Assembly (NCBI GenBank): GCA_913020705.1
Contig: CAJWBY010000143.1
Location: forward strand, 1-12,177
Length of the DNA: 12,177 bases
Source: an uncultured Colwellia sp.
GTDB lineage: Bacteria > Pseudomonadota > Gammaproteobacteria > Enterobacterales > Alteromonadaceae
Direction: 5' to 3'
Shown: positions 1 through 7,024 of the stretch, one piece after another
How positions within the stretch are numbered: position 1 is the stretch's first letter
Layout of the letters: every line of letters begins with the position of its first letter
Translations under genes and position numbers: made by a program
Notes under the pieces: model-generated
The model's database searches: none
The model's input: the letters and a program-made list of their open reading frames with translations, nothing else
Told to the model about the DNA's origin: nothing

Positions 1-44
1 ATACACACTTGCTAAGCAAAGTTACAAATGTTAAATCTAGTAAC

Positions 45-614
45 ATGTCAGATAAAATAAATCATCCTCAGCTTTGTCAATGGCTTGACGAAGTTTCTAA
101 GGAAAGAGATAAACAAGCATTCACCGATTTGTTTCAATTCTTTGCACCTAAAATTCAACGAATTGCTCGCGGTAAATTTCCCAACGAAGCCCAAGCCTGT
201 GAGGTGGTTCAAGAAACCATGAGTAACGTTTGGCGTAAAGCACATCTCTTTGATAAAAGTAAAGGAGCAGCAACAACGTGGGTATATACCGTTATGCGAA
301 ATGTTACTTTTGATATGTTACGAAAAATCAAAGGTAATAAAGAAGATAATCTCAGTGATGATATTTGGCCGCTTGCTGAAAGCTTAATAAGTGCTGATGA
401 GCCATTTGATGATCATCTCGAAAACAAAGAACTTTTATCTGTTATTGATAAATTACCCGAGGCTCAGCAACAAGTTGTTAAAGGCTTCTACTTTATGGAA
501 ATGTCGCAAGAACAACTTGCTGACCATCTAAATTTACCTCTAGGTACAATAAAATCTCGCTTACGTTTAGCATTAGCTAAACTTAAAGTACAGTTAGGAG
601 AAAATCATGATTAA
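45..614 (+). CDS. rpoE: ECF RNA polymerase sigma factor, RpoE/ChrR-associated (ECF11-like)
   Basis: This is an extracytoplasmic-function sigma factor of 189 residues that directs RNA polymerase to stress promoters. Region 2 spans about residues 24-95 (core binding and -10 recognition, with the VVQETMSNVWRKA and TTWVYTVMRN segments). Region 4 spans about 130-181, with a helix-turn-helix near 153-174 (MSQEQLADHLNLPLGTIKSR) for -35 recognition. The linker is short and there is no extra C-terminal domain, as usual for this class. The frame is open from a TTG at 9, but ATG 45 gives the normal N-terminus; neither start has a convincing ribosome binding site. The stop overlaps the next gene, a ChrR-type anti-sigma factor, by 8 bases, which is the classic arrangement of translationally coupled sigma/anti-sigma pairs. 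Assignment to the singlet-oxygen RpoE group rests mainly on that neighbour and on the photolyase and lipid genes downstream. Confidence 0.93.
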   Translation: MSDKINHPQLCQWLDEVSKERDKQAFTDLFQFFAPKIQRIARGKFPNEAQACEVVQETMSNVWRKAHLFDKSKGAATTWVYTVMRNVTFDMLRKIKGNKEDNLSDDIWPLAESLISADEPFDDHLENKELLSVIDKLPEAQQQVVKGFYFMEMSQEQLADHLNLPLGTIKSRLRLALAKLKVQLGENHD

Positions 615-1287
615 ACATCACCCTAAATACGAATTAATTCAATCTTTTGTTAATGGTGATTTACCTGCATCTCTTTCTGCGGCTATTTCTATTCATGCTG
701 ATATGTGTCCAACGTGTAAACAACACATCACCTTGTTAACTGATCAAGTTGCAGAATTAAGTTTTGATGATTTACCTTCAAATATTGAAGATGAATATCT
801 CGTTAATGATTATATTTTAAATATGGATTTTGACAAAATGATTGAAGGTATAACTCAATCTAATGAAGTTGATGTTAAAAAATCCGTTGAAATAAAAACA
901 GTAAACTTTAAAAACAAACCATATAAATTACCCGTTGCCCTAAATAATATTAATTTAGGAAAAACAGCACAAATAGGCAAATTAGCAAGATCACGTTTGC
1001 AGCTTAATGAAAATGAAATTCATACTAACCTTTTACATATAGAACCGGGCGGATCAGTTCCTGAGCATACGCACAAAGGATTTGAATTAACGTTGTTATT
1101 GGAAGGTTCTTTCCATGATGACAAAGGTGAATATGTTAAAGGTGATTTTATTATGCTTGATGGTAACCACACACATAACCCAATATCTGACAGTGGTTGC
1201 CTATGTTACACGGTTGCGAATGACGCATTACATTTTACTCAGGGTATAAATAAATTGCTTAATCCAATAGGATCTTTTATATACTAA
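607..1287 (+). CDS. chrR: ChrR-type zinc-binding anti-sigma factor with cupin sensor domain
   Basis: This 226-residue protein should hold the upstream sigma factor inactive in the cytoplasm and release it on singlet oxygen or related stress. The N-terminal anti-sigma domain shows the zinc pattern H30-x3-C34-x2-C37 with H4/H5 near the N-terminus, matching the His6/His31/Cys35/Cys38 set of R. sphaeroides ChrR. The C-terminal cupin domain (about 125-215) has H154-x-H156-x3-E160 and H188/H190, the expected second metal site, followed by C198-x-C200, which resembles the Cys pair of the R. sphaeroides cupin domain. There is no membrane segment. An AGGAG ribosome binding site at 596-600 lies inside the sigma gene six bases before the ATG, supporting coupled translation. 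The family is recognised with high confidence; the actual inducing signal is inferred. Confidence 0.93.
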   Translation: MIKHHPKYELIQSFVNGDLPASLSAAISIHADMCPTCKQHITLLTDQVAELSFDDLPSNIEDEYLVNDYILNMDFDKMIEGITQSNEVDVKKSVEIKTVNFKNKPYKLPVALNNINLGKTAQIGKLARSRLQLNENEIHTNLLHIEPGGSVPEHTHKGFELTLLLEGSFHDDKGEYVKGDFIMLDGNHTHNPISDSGCLCYTVANDALHFTQGINKLLNPIGSFIY

Positions 1288-1318
1288 TAAGTAAACGTTT
1301 AAAATTTTAGGGAAAAAT

Positions 1319-2278
1319 ATGATTCATACTGTTGAAAAAGAAGATTTATTAATAGGTATTAGTGCCTGCTTAATAGGTGAAAAAGTGCGATTTGATGCAA
1401 GTAATAAACCTTCTTCATTTTGTATTAAAGAGTTTAGTAATCATGTAACGTACAAACCTTTTTGTCCTGAGGTAGCTATTGGTTTACCGATACCTAGACC
1501 GACAATCCGACAAATTAAAAAGGACGATGTAATTCACGTATCTCGTCCCGATGGTAGCGGAGATGTGACAGAAGCATTACAACTATATGCCCACAAAGTA
1601 GCAAAAGCGACTAAAGACTTAAGTGGTTATATATTTTGTGCTAAAAGCCCCAGTTGTGGCATGGAAAGAGTAAAAGTGTACAATCCTGATGGTCACGCGT
1701 TACCATCCAATGGTATCGGTGCATTTGCGAAAGTCATCATGGAGACCAATCCACTACTACCTTGTGAAGAGAATGGTCGTTTAAATGACATGGTACTTCG
1801 TGAAAACTTTGTTGCTCGTGTTTTCGCATATAAACACTGGCAAACATTAGTAGCTTCTGGTCTTACAAAGCATAAATTAACAACGTTTCATAGCCAGTAT
1901 AAGTATACGGTTATGAGCCACGATTTAATTGCCTATAAACAACTTGGTCAACTGCTAGCAAGAGCTGATATGGCACTTGAAGTAATGGCTGATGAATATA
2001 TTTTAGGTTTAATGACCGCACTAAAAATAAAAGCAACACGTAAAAAACATGCAAATACACTTGCACATATGCAAGGATATTTTTCTAAGCACCTTAGAGC
2101 TAATGAACGTCAAGAATTGTGTAATCAAATAGATGCTTATCGTATAGGTTTGGTGCCACTTGTTGTCCCTTTAACTTTGTTAAAGCATTATTTATTACAA
2201 TTTCCTAAAGACTATTTAACAAAGCAATCTTATTTGTCACCTTACCCTGAAGAATTAAGATTAAGATATTCGTATTAA
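1319..2278 (+). CDS. rudS: RudS-type tRNA 4-thiouridine desulfidase (TudS/DUF523 fused to DUF1722)
   Basis: This 319-residue two-domain protein has a DUF523 (TudS) domain at about 10-160 and a DUF1722 (YbgA-like) domain at about 190-310. The TudS part has three conserved cysteines, C17 (SACLIG), C49 (PFCPEV) and C113 (KSPSCG), positioned like the ligands of the [4Fe-4S] cluster that removes sulfur from thiouracil. TudS-DUF1722 fusions, named RudS, are known to erase 4-thiouridine from tRNA, with DUF1722 helping bind the tRNA, and to lessen UVA-induced growth delay. The gene begins 31 bases after chrR with an AGGGA ribosome binding site (1309-1313) and precedes the photolyase. E. coli likewise keeps a DUF1722 gene (ybgA) next to phr. 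The domain call is strong. The substrate is taken from the family, and control by the ECF sigma is inferred from the operon layout. Confidence 0.88.
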   Translation: MIHTVEKEDLLIGISACLIGEKVRFDASNKPSSFCIKEFSNHVTYKPFCPEVAIGLPIPRPTIRQIKKDDVIHVSRPDGSGDVTEALQLYAHKVAKATKDLSGYIFCAKSPSCGMERVKVYNPDGHALPSNGIGAFAKVIMETNPLLPCEENGRLNDMVLRENFVARVFAYKHWQTLVASGLTKHKLTTFHSQYKYTVMSHDLIAYKQLGQLLARADMALEVMADEYILGLMTALKIKATRKKHANTLAHMQGYFSKHLRANERQELCNQIDAYRIGLVPLVVPLTLLKHYLLQFPKDYLTKQSYLSPYPEELRLRYSY

Positions 2279-2293
2279 GCGTTTTAAAGATAT

Positions 2294-2298
2294 AAGGA
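2294..2298 (+). promoter_or_regulatory. Ribosome binding site fixing the TTG start of the photolyase gene
   Basis: An AAGGA sequence sits seven bases before the TTG at 2306. It supports TTG as the true photolyase start, because the next in-frame ATG lies 24 codons further on and would remove the conserved WFRNDLR motif. Confidence 0.75.
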
Positions 2299-2305
2299 AT
2301 ATAAA

Positions 2306-3685
2306 TTGTTACTTTGGTTTCGTAATGATCTTAGAAGTCATGATAATCCAGCATTAGAGTATTTTCTCAAGAATAATATGAGTAATGCGCCCCTTAAAGC
2401 TATTTTCTTCATCTCTGAACAACAATGGCAGAACCACGATTGGTCTGCCATTAAAATAGATTTCATAAAGCGCCATGCTAAAGCACTTTCACAAGAGCTT
2501 TTATCAATAAATATTGATTTGGAACTTGTTATTGCGCCAACCTTTGGTGATCAAATTATTTATCTTAAAGATATTTGTAATGAAAATAATATAAGTGAAG
2601 TTGTTGCCAACAGTGAAGTTGAGTTTAATGAACAAGAGCGTGACAAAGCAGTTGTTCAACATGGCATAAAACTCACCTTATTTGAAGCTGACGTTATAGT
2701 CCCTAAAGGCAGGGTGCTTAATTTATCTGATCAAATGTATAAGGTATTCACACCATTTAAACGTGCATGGTTAACTTATGTTAAGCAGAATGGTTTTGAT
2801 TACTTAGGAAAAGCCCAAACTAATAGTGTTGAGAAATCGACATCAACTTCTGGTATTACTGAAAGTCCTTCTGCTGCTTGGCCATTAGTACAAGAAGTTG
2901 AAAATCGAATTTTACCTACCTTTTTTAATGAAAAGATATTTAATTATCACAGCCATAGAGATATTCCTTCAATTAAGGGAACTTCTGGCCTTTCACCTTA
3001 TTTAGCTGCTGGAGTTATAAGCCCACGTTATGTTTTAAGAAGCTTAATCAACGCTTATCCAGATATTCTCTTAGCGTCTGACAGTGAAGAGTTTTCATGG
3101 TTGAATGAATTAATTTGGCGAGAATTCTATAGAAACTTAATGTTTCATGAACAAAGGCTTTGTAAACATCAATGCTTTAAGGAAAGTTATCAATCTACGT
3201 ATTGGCACTTCGATAAAGCATTATTTGACAGTTGGTGTGAAGGAAAAACAGGCTACCCACTTGTTGATGCTGCAATGAGACAGTTGAATCAAACGGGCTG
3301 GATGCATAATCGCCTTCGTATGGTTGTTGCGAGCTTTTTAACGAAACATTTATTAATTGATTGGCGATTGGGGGAGAAGTACTTCATGAGTCAGCTTATT
3401 GATGGAGATTTAGCGTCTAATAATGGCGGTTGGCAATGGGCGGCAAGCACAGGTTGCGATTCACAGCCATATTTTAGAATTTTTAATCCGATCAGACAAA
3501 GTGAGCGTTTTGATCCAAATGGTCATTTCATACGTAAGTATTTACCAGAGTTGGAAAGTATTCCCGATAAGAATATTCACTTTCCTCATGTTTTTATTGA
3601 AAAAAACAATCTCAAAACGTATTGGCCAGCAGTTGTCGAGCATAAAGAAGCTAGGTTAAAAGCACTCGCTTTCTATAAAATTTAA
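2306..3685 (+). CDS. phrB: Deoxyribodipyrimidine photolyase, class I CPD type
   Basis: This 459-residue enzyme uses FADH- and blue/near-UV light to split cyclobutane pyrimidine dimers in DNA. The N-terminal antenna-binding domain starts with LLWFRNDLRSHDNPAL (2-17). The C-terminal FAD domain contains ELIWREFYRNLM (268-279), GWMHNRLRM (331-339), DGDLASNNGGWQWAAS (366-381) and PYFRIFNP (388-395). Lined up with E. coli PhrB at a constant offset of six, the substrate residues are kept (E268, W271, N335, M339, for E274, W277, N341, M345), as are N372 near the flavin and the electron-transfer tryptophans W376, W353 and W300. It should therefore be a working CPD photolyase rather than a cryptochrome or 6-4 enzyme. 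The start is TTG. It lies 27 bases after rudS and belongs to the sigma/anti-sigma operon, as photolyase genes do in several ChrR regulons. Confidence 0.95.
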   Translation: MLLWFRNDLRSHDNPALEYFLKNNMSNAPLKAIFFISEQQWQNHDWSAIKIDFIKRHAKALSQELLSINIDLELVIAPTFGDQIIYLKDICNENNISEVVANSEVEFNEQERDKAVVQHGIKLTLFEADVIVPKGRVLNLSDQMYKVFTPFKRAWLTYVKQNGFDYLGKAQTNSVEKSTSTSGITESPSAAWPLVQEVENRILPTFFNEKIFNYHSHRDIPSIKGTSGLSPYLAAGVISPRYVLRSLINAYPDILLASDSEEFSWLNELIWREFYRNLMFHEQRLCKHQCFKESYQSTYWHFDKALFDSWCEGKTGYPLVDAAMRQLNQTGWMHNRLRMVVASFLTKHLLIDWRLGEKYFMSQLIDGDLASNNGGWQWAASTGCDSQPYFRIFNPIRQSERFDPNGHFIRKYLPELESIPDKNIHFPHVFIEKNNLKTYWPAVVEHKEARLKALAFYKI

Positions 3686-3708
3686 TGTTCTGGTTTAGTC
3701 ATAATCCC

Positions 3709-3736
3709 TCCTACCTTTAATAATTCAACGGTAGGA
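3709..3736 (+). repeat. Intercistronic stem-loop between photolyase and SnoaL-like gene
   Basis: A perfect 7-bp inverted repeat (TCCTACC at 3709-3715, GGTAGGA at 3730-3736) encloses a 14-base AT-rich loop. It lies in the largest gap inside the operon (72 bases). There is no T-run after it, so it is not a classical terminator; an RNA-processing or stability element is possible. Confidence 0.45.
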
Positions 3737-3757
3737 AATAGCATTACGGTAAATTAC

Positions 3758-4222
3758 ATGCAAAACAATGACCCTCTTGATAGCTCGACAAAAATGCCAT
3801 TATGGCTTCGTAATTTTGTTAAAGTTTATCAAACACTTTCAACGGACAATTTAGATCTTCTTTCGATGATTTACCATCAAGATATTATTTTTATTGATCC
3901 TATGCACGAATTAAAAGGTTTTGAGAATTTATCAGAATACTTTAAAAGCCTATATGAAAATTTATCTTCATGTGAGTTCGTTATCGATAATATTATTTCA
4001 CAAGAAGACCAAGCGGCAATTTACTGGACGATGACTTACCAGCATCCAAAATTAAATAGTGGTCATGTTGTTACTGTGATGGGACATTCACATATTAAAG
4101 GTTATGAAGATAAAGTTATACATCACCGAGATTATATTGACCTTGGCGCTATGCTTTATGAGCAATTACCTTTTTTAGGAAGAATAATTAAATTTATTAA
4201 GAACAAGGCGGCCAACGAATGA
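3758..4222 (+). CDS. SnoaL-like / NTF2-fold protein of unknown function
   Basis: This 154-residue protein has the look of the SnoaL/NTF2-like alpha+beta cone fold: an N-terminal helix (about 17-42) ending in a YHQDIIFIDPMHELKGFENL segment, a helix with YFKSLYENL, and then the paired strands DNIISQEDQAAIYWTMTYQHP and GHVVTVMGHSHIKG. A C-terminal basic tail (about 135-154, GRIIKFIKNKAANE) extends beyond the fold. Members can be small isomerases, hydrolases or binding proteins, and the sequence alone does not pick one. No signal peptide is present. The ATG overlaps the next gene's start by four bases at its end (ATGA), so it is translated together with the SDR. It follows the photolyase after a 72-base gap with a hairpin. 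A role in the lipid chemistry of the downstream genes is inference from position only. Confidence 0.72.
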   Translation: MQNNDPLDSSTKMPLWLRNFVKVYQTLSTDNLDLLSMIYHQDIIFIDPMHELKGFENLSEYFKSLYENLSSCEFVIDNIISQEDQAAIYWTMTYQHPKLNSGHVVTVMGHSHIKGYEDKVIHHRDYIDLGAMLYEQLPFLGRIIKFIKNKAANE

Positions 4223-4935
4223 ATTCACGTACTGTTTTAATAACAGGGGCAACTTCTGGAATTGGCTTTGCTTTATATGAAAAATATACTGCCCAAGGCG
4301 ATAATGTTATTGCTTGCGGTCGTGATAAGCATAAATTACAAAAGTTGTGTGCAAAGGCTTTCAAGACTATTGTATTTGATATGACTGAGCCAGCTCAAAT
4401 AGAGTCGGTGTCTGTTGATATTGAAGAAATTGATATACTCATTTTGAATGCAGGTGATTGTAAGTACATTGACGACGCTAAGCATTTTGACGGTAAAATG
4501 TTTAGCGAGATTATTTCAACGAACCTTTCATCCTTGGGCGCACTTTTACAGTTTTTTCTGCCTTTGGTTAATAAAGGTGGACAAGTTGTATTCGTAAGTT
4601 CCAGTGCTACAATCATGCCTTTCCCAAGGAGTGAAGCCTATGGTGCATCAAAAGCAGGAATGGACTATTTAGCTAATAGTTTACGCCTTGACTTGGTTTG
4701 CGAAGAGATAGGCGTCACATTAGTTCATCCTGGCTTTATAAAAACACCATTAACAGACAAAAACACTTTTGAAATGCCATTCCTACTTTCTAGTGAAGAA
4801 GCGGCTTCACGTATTTTTACGGGCGTTAACCGCCGCGCTAAATATTTACATTTTCCCAGAAGATTAACCGTTTTGTTAAAAGTATTCTCTTTATTGCCCT
4901 CATCCCTTTGGCAATCAATTATTTTAAGGAAATAA
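4219..4935 (+). CDS. Short-chain dehydrogenase/reductase (classical SDR)
   Basis: This 238-residue NAD(P)-dependent oxidoreductase has a Rossmann fold. Visible motifs are the cofactor loop TGATSGIG (9-16), NAG (77-79), a structural or catalytic Asn at 102, a Ser at 127-129, the catalytic pair Y141-x3-K145 (YGASK) and PG (171-172). The catalytic tetrad is therefore complete and the length is typical. R35 after the second strand (CGRDK) suggests a preference for NADP(H). Its start overlaps the SnoaL-like gene stop by four bases and its stop is only four bases before the FAD oxidoreductase, so all three should be co-translated. SDR genes are frequent members of ChrR-photolyase-lipid clusters in marine bacteria. 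The substrate is unknown; an aldehyde, ketone or hydroxy group on a damaged or modified lipid is a guess. Confidence 0.92.
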   Translation: MNSRTVLITGATSGIGFALYEKYTAQGDNVIACGRDKHKLQKLCAKAFKTIVFDMTEPAQIESVSVDIEEIDILILNAGDCKYIDDAKHFDGKMFSEIISTNLSSLGALLQFFLPLVNKGGQVVFVSSSATIMPFPRSEAYGASKAGMDYLANSLRLDLVCEEIGVTLVHPGFIKTPLTDKNTFEMPFLLSSEEAASRIFTGVNRRAKYLHFPRRLTVLLKVFSLLPSSLWQSIILRK

Positions 4936-4939
4936 AAGC

Positions 4940-6211
4940 ATGAAGCATATTGCTATTATTGGTTCAGGAATATCTGGATTAACCGCTGCTTATTTATTAT
5001 CAAAAAAATATAAAGTTACCGTATTTGAAAAGAATGGCAAAGTAGGAGGGCATACAGCGACTGTCGATATAGAAAAAGACGGTGTAGGGTATGCTATTGA
5101 TACCGGCTTTATTGTTTTTAATGATAAAACTTATCCTAACTACTTAGCGCTATTGTCTGAGATTGGAATTGGGAGACAAGCAACAGAAATGAGTTTTTCT
5201 GTGCATAACTGCCATACAGGCTTGGAATATAATGGGCATAATTTAGACACCTTATTTGCACAGCGCAGTAATCTATTTAAACCTAAATTTTGGCTTTTAG
5301 TAAAAGAAATTCTTCGCTTTAACAAGCTATGTAAAAAGGTTTATGAAGATAACAATTATATAGATGGTATGACGCTTGGAAAATTTTTATCAGCCAATAG
5401 TTTTAGTTATTTTTTTGCGGAACATTATATCCTACCAATGGGGGCTGCTATTTGGTCAAGCTCCCTCGAACAAATGGAAGATTTTGAATTCAGATTTTTT
5501 GTTCAGTTCTTTCATAATCACGGTTTGCTTAACATTGCCGACAGGCCACAATGGTATGTAATCCCTAAAGGATCCCGAAGCTACTTAGCACCTTTGTGTG
5601 AACCGTTTAAAGACAATATTAGACTTAACGCAGATATTTCAGGCATTACCAGGAATAAAGAGACTGTTATTGTACACTTTAATAATACACCCTCTGAACA
5701 GTTTGATGAAATTGTTATCGCCTGTCATTCTGATGAAGCACTTTCTTTACTAAATGACGCATCAGAAGATGAAACAAGTGTTTTATCAGCAATGCCATAC
5801 AGTGAAAACTCTGTAATATTACACACAGATAAAACACTTTTACCTAACCGTGAAAAAGCCTGGGCGAGTTGGAATTACCAGTTAAGTAAAGATCGCTCTA
5901 AAGCAGCAAGTGTTACCTATAACATGAATATATTGCAGGGACTAAAAAGCGAGCATACTTTTTGTGTCACGTTAAATCAAAAAGAAGATATAAACCCAGC
6001 AACCATCTTAGGTGAATTTATTTATCACCATCCTATTTTTTCAGCAGATTCTATTAATGCACAGAAAAGACGTCCATTAATTTGTGGTGTTAATAATACC
6101 CATTTCGCAGGCGCATATTGGCACAGTGGTTTTCATGAGGATGGAGTAAGAAGTGCGGTTGAAATTGCCAATAAATTTGAATGTTTTATTGAACCACATA
6201 CAGAAGATTAA
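4940..6211 (+). CDS. FAD-dependent oxidoreductase, flavin amine oxidase/desaturase-like (COG2907)
   Basis: This 423-residue flavoprotein starts with the dinucleotide-binding fold: GSGISG at 8-13, an acidic E30 closing the second strand, then KVGGHTATV (34-42) and the DTGFIVFNDKTYPNY segment (54-68) that marks the COG2907 group. The C-terminal FAD signature GAYWHSGFHEDGVRSAVEIA lies at about 391-410. Such proteins are often annotated amine oxidase, but the group is usually found beside DUF1365 and Cfa-like genes and is thought to act on fatty acyl chains. The ribosome binding site AAGGA (4926-4930) lies in the end of the SDR gene; the gene starts four bases after the SDR and ends two bases before the DUF1365 gene. 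In R. sphaeroides the RpoE regulon includes flavoprotein and methylase genes for furan fatty acids (ufa genes). One-to-one correspondence with those is not established here. Confidence 0.87.
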   Translation: MKHIAIIGSGISGLTAAYLLSKKYKVTVFEKNGKVGGHTATVDIEKDGVGYAIDTGFIVFNDKTYPNYLALLSEIGIGRQATEMSFSVHNCHTGLEYNGHNLDTLFAQRSNLFKPKFWLLVKEILRFNKLCKKVYEDNNYIDGMTLGKFLSANSFSYFFAEHYILPMGAAIWSSSLEQMEDFEFRFFVQFFHNHGLLNIADRPQWYVIPKGSRSYLAPLCEPFKDNIRLNADISGITRNKETVIVHFNNTPSEQFDEIVIACHSDEALSLLNDASEDETSVLSAMPYSENSVILHTDKTLLPNREKAWASWNYQLSKDRSKAASVTYNMNILQGLKSEHTFCVTLNQKEDINPATILGEFIYHHPIFSADSINAQKRRPLICGVNNTHFAGAYWHSGFHEDGVRSAVEIANKFECFIEPHTED

Positions 6212-6213
6212 TC

Positions 6214-6987
6214 ATGTCTGCATTATTTAGTAAAAGTGCTATTTATCATGGGAATATCATTCACAGGCGCTTTAGCCCTAAGGCTCATAGTTTCGATTAT
6301 TCTTTATATATGCTCGCACTCGACCTTGATGATGTTCAAAATAAAGAAGGTTTAGGTATTTTTGGGTTCTCATGGTTTAACCCTTTACGATTTATGGAAA
6401 AAGATTATTTAAAAGGTGAACCTAATCGTCTATGCGAACGTATAAGAAATAAAGTTCACGTTCTAAGTGGTCATAGCGATATATCTAAAATAGTTATGTT
6501 GGTGCAAGTCAGATGTTTTGGGATTTACTTTAGCCCTGCGAATTTTTATTTTTGCTATGACAAAGATGATAATTGTACTCAGATGTTAGCAGAGGTGAGT
6601 AATACTCCTTGGAATGAGAGGCATTATTATTTAGTAAATTTGTTGAGTGAAAAACCAGATAAAATAACTAACAAAGTATTTCAGGTTTCGCCCTTTATGG
6701 ATTTGGCGATGTCATACTTTTGGCATGTAAAGCCACCTTCATCTACTGAAGATAAGTTACTTGTTAAAATAGAAAATAAAACGATTGACAAAGATACTGG
6801 TGAAATAATTAAATTATTTGATGCCAGTTTAGTGCTTAAAAAAAGAGCTTTTACCAAAAAAAGTTTGTTCGCTATCTGGTGTCAACTACCAGTGATGACA
6901 GTGAAAGTTGTTTTAGGTATTTATTGGCAAGCATTGAAGTTGTTTGTTAAACGAGTCCCGTTTATTGGTTACCAGAAACCAAATTAG
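6214..6987 (+). CDS. DUF1365 family protein, lipid-cluster partner
   Basis: This 257-residue DUF1365 protein shows the family's conserved blocks: YHGNIIHRRFSPKAHSFDY (11-29, with H17 and H25), SWFNPLRF (53-60), FGIYFSPANFYFCYD (102-116), EVSNTPWNERHYYL (127-140) and KVFQVSPFMDLAMSYFW (154-170). The many conserved His, Asn, Pro and aromatic residues suggest an enzyme or metal/ligand site, but no reaction is proven for the family to my knowledge. The C-terminal part (about 206-245) is hydrophobic and basic and could touch the membrane. It starts two bases after the COG2907 flavoprotein gene and precedes the Cfa-like methyltransferase; this trio is a recurrent gene neighbourhood. A role in modifying phospholipid acyl chains is therefore likely, but the chemistry is unknown. 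Confidence 0.88.
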   Translation: MSALFSKSAIYHGNIIHRRFSPKAHSFDYSLYMLALDLDDVQNKEGLGIFGFSWFNPLRFMEKDYLKGEPNRLCERIRNKVHVLSGHSDISKIVMLVQVRCFGIYFSPANFYFCYDKDDNCTQMLAEVSNTPWNERHYYLVNLLSEKPDKITNKVFQVSPFMDLAMSYFWHVKPPSSTEDKLLVKIENKTIDKDTGEIIKLFDASLVLKKRAFTKKSLFAIWCQLPVMTVKVVLGIYWQALKLFVKRVPFIGYQKPN

Positions 6988-7024
6988 ATTATTGATGATA
7001 AAAATAAGATTTAGGAGTAATTAA

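Noticed and set aside
9..44. Extension of the sigma factor to a TTG start at 9 (12 extra residues)
   Set aside because: There is no ribosome binding site, the added residues do not resemble the family, and ATG 45 gives a normal ECF N-terminus.
3509..3515. TGATCC-like -35 element for the ECF sigma inside the photolyase gene
   Set aside because: It encodes part of the conserved RFDPNG segment, and no TAAG-type -10 box at suitable distance leads to a gene start.
3423..3659. 78-residue + strand frame inside the photolyase gene
   Set aside because: It overlaps the conserved FAD-binding region in another frame and has no features of its own.
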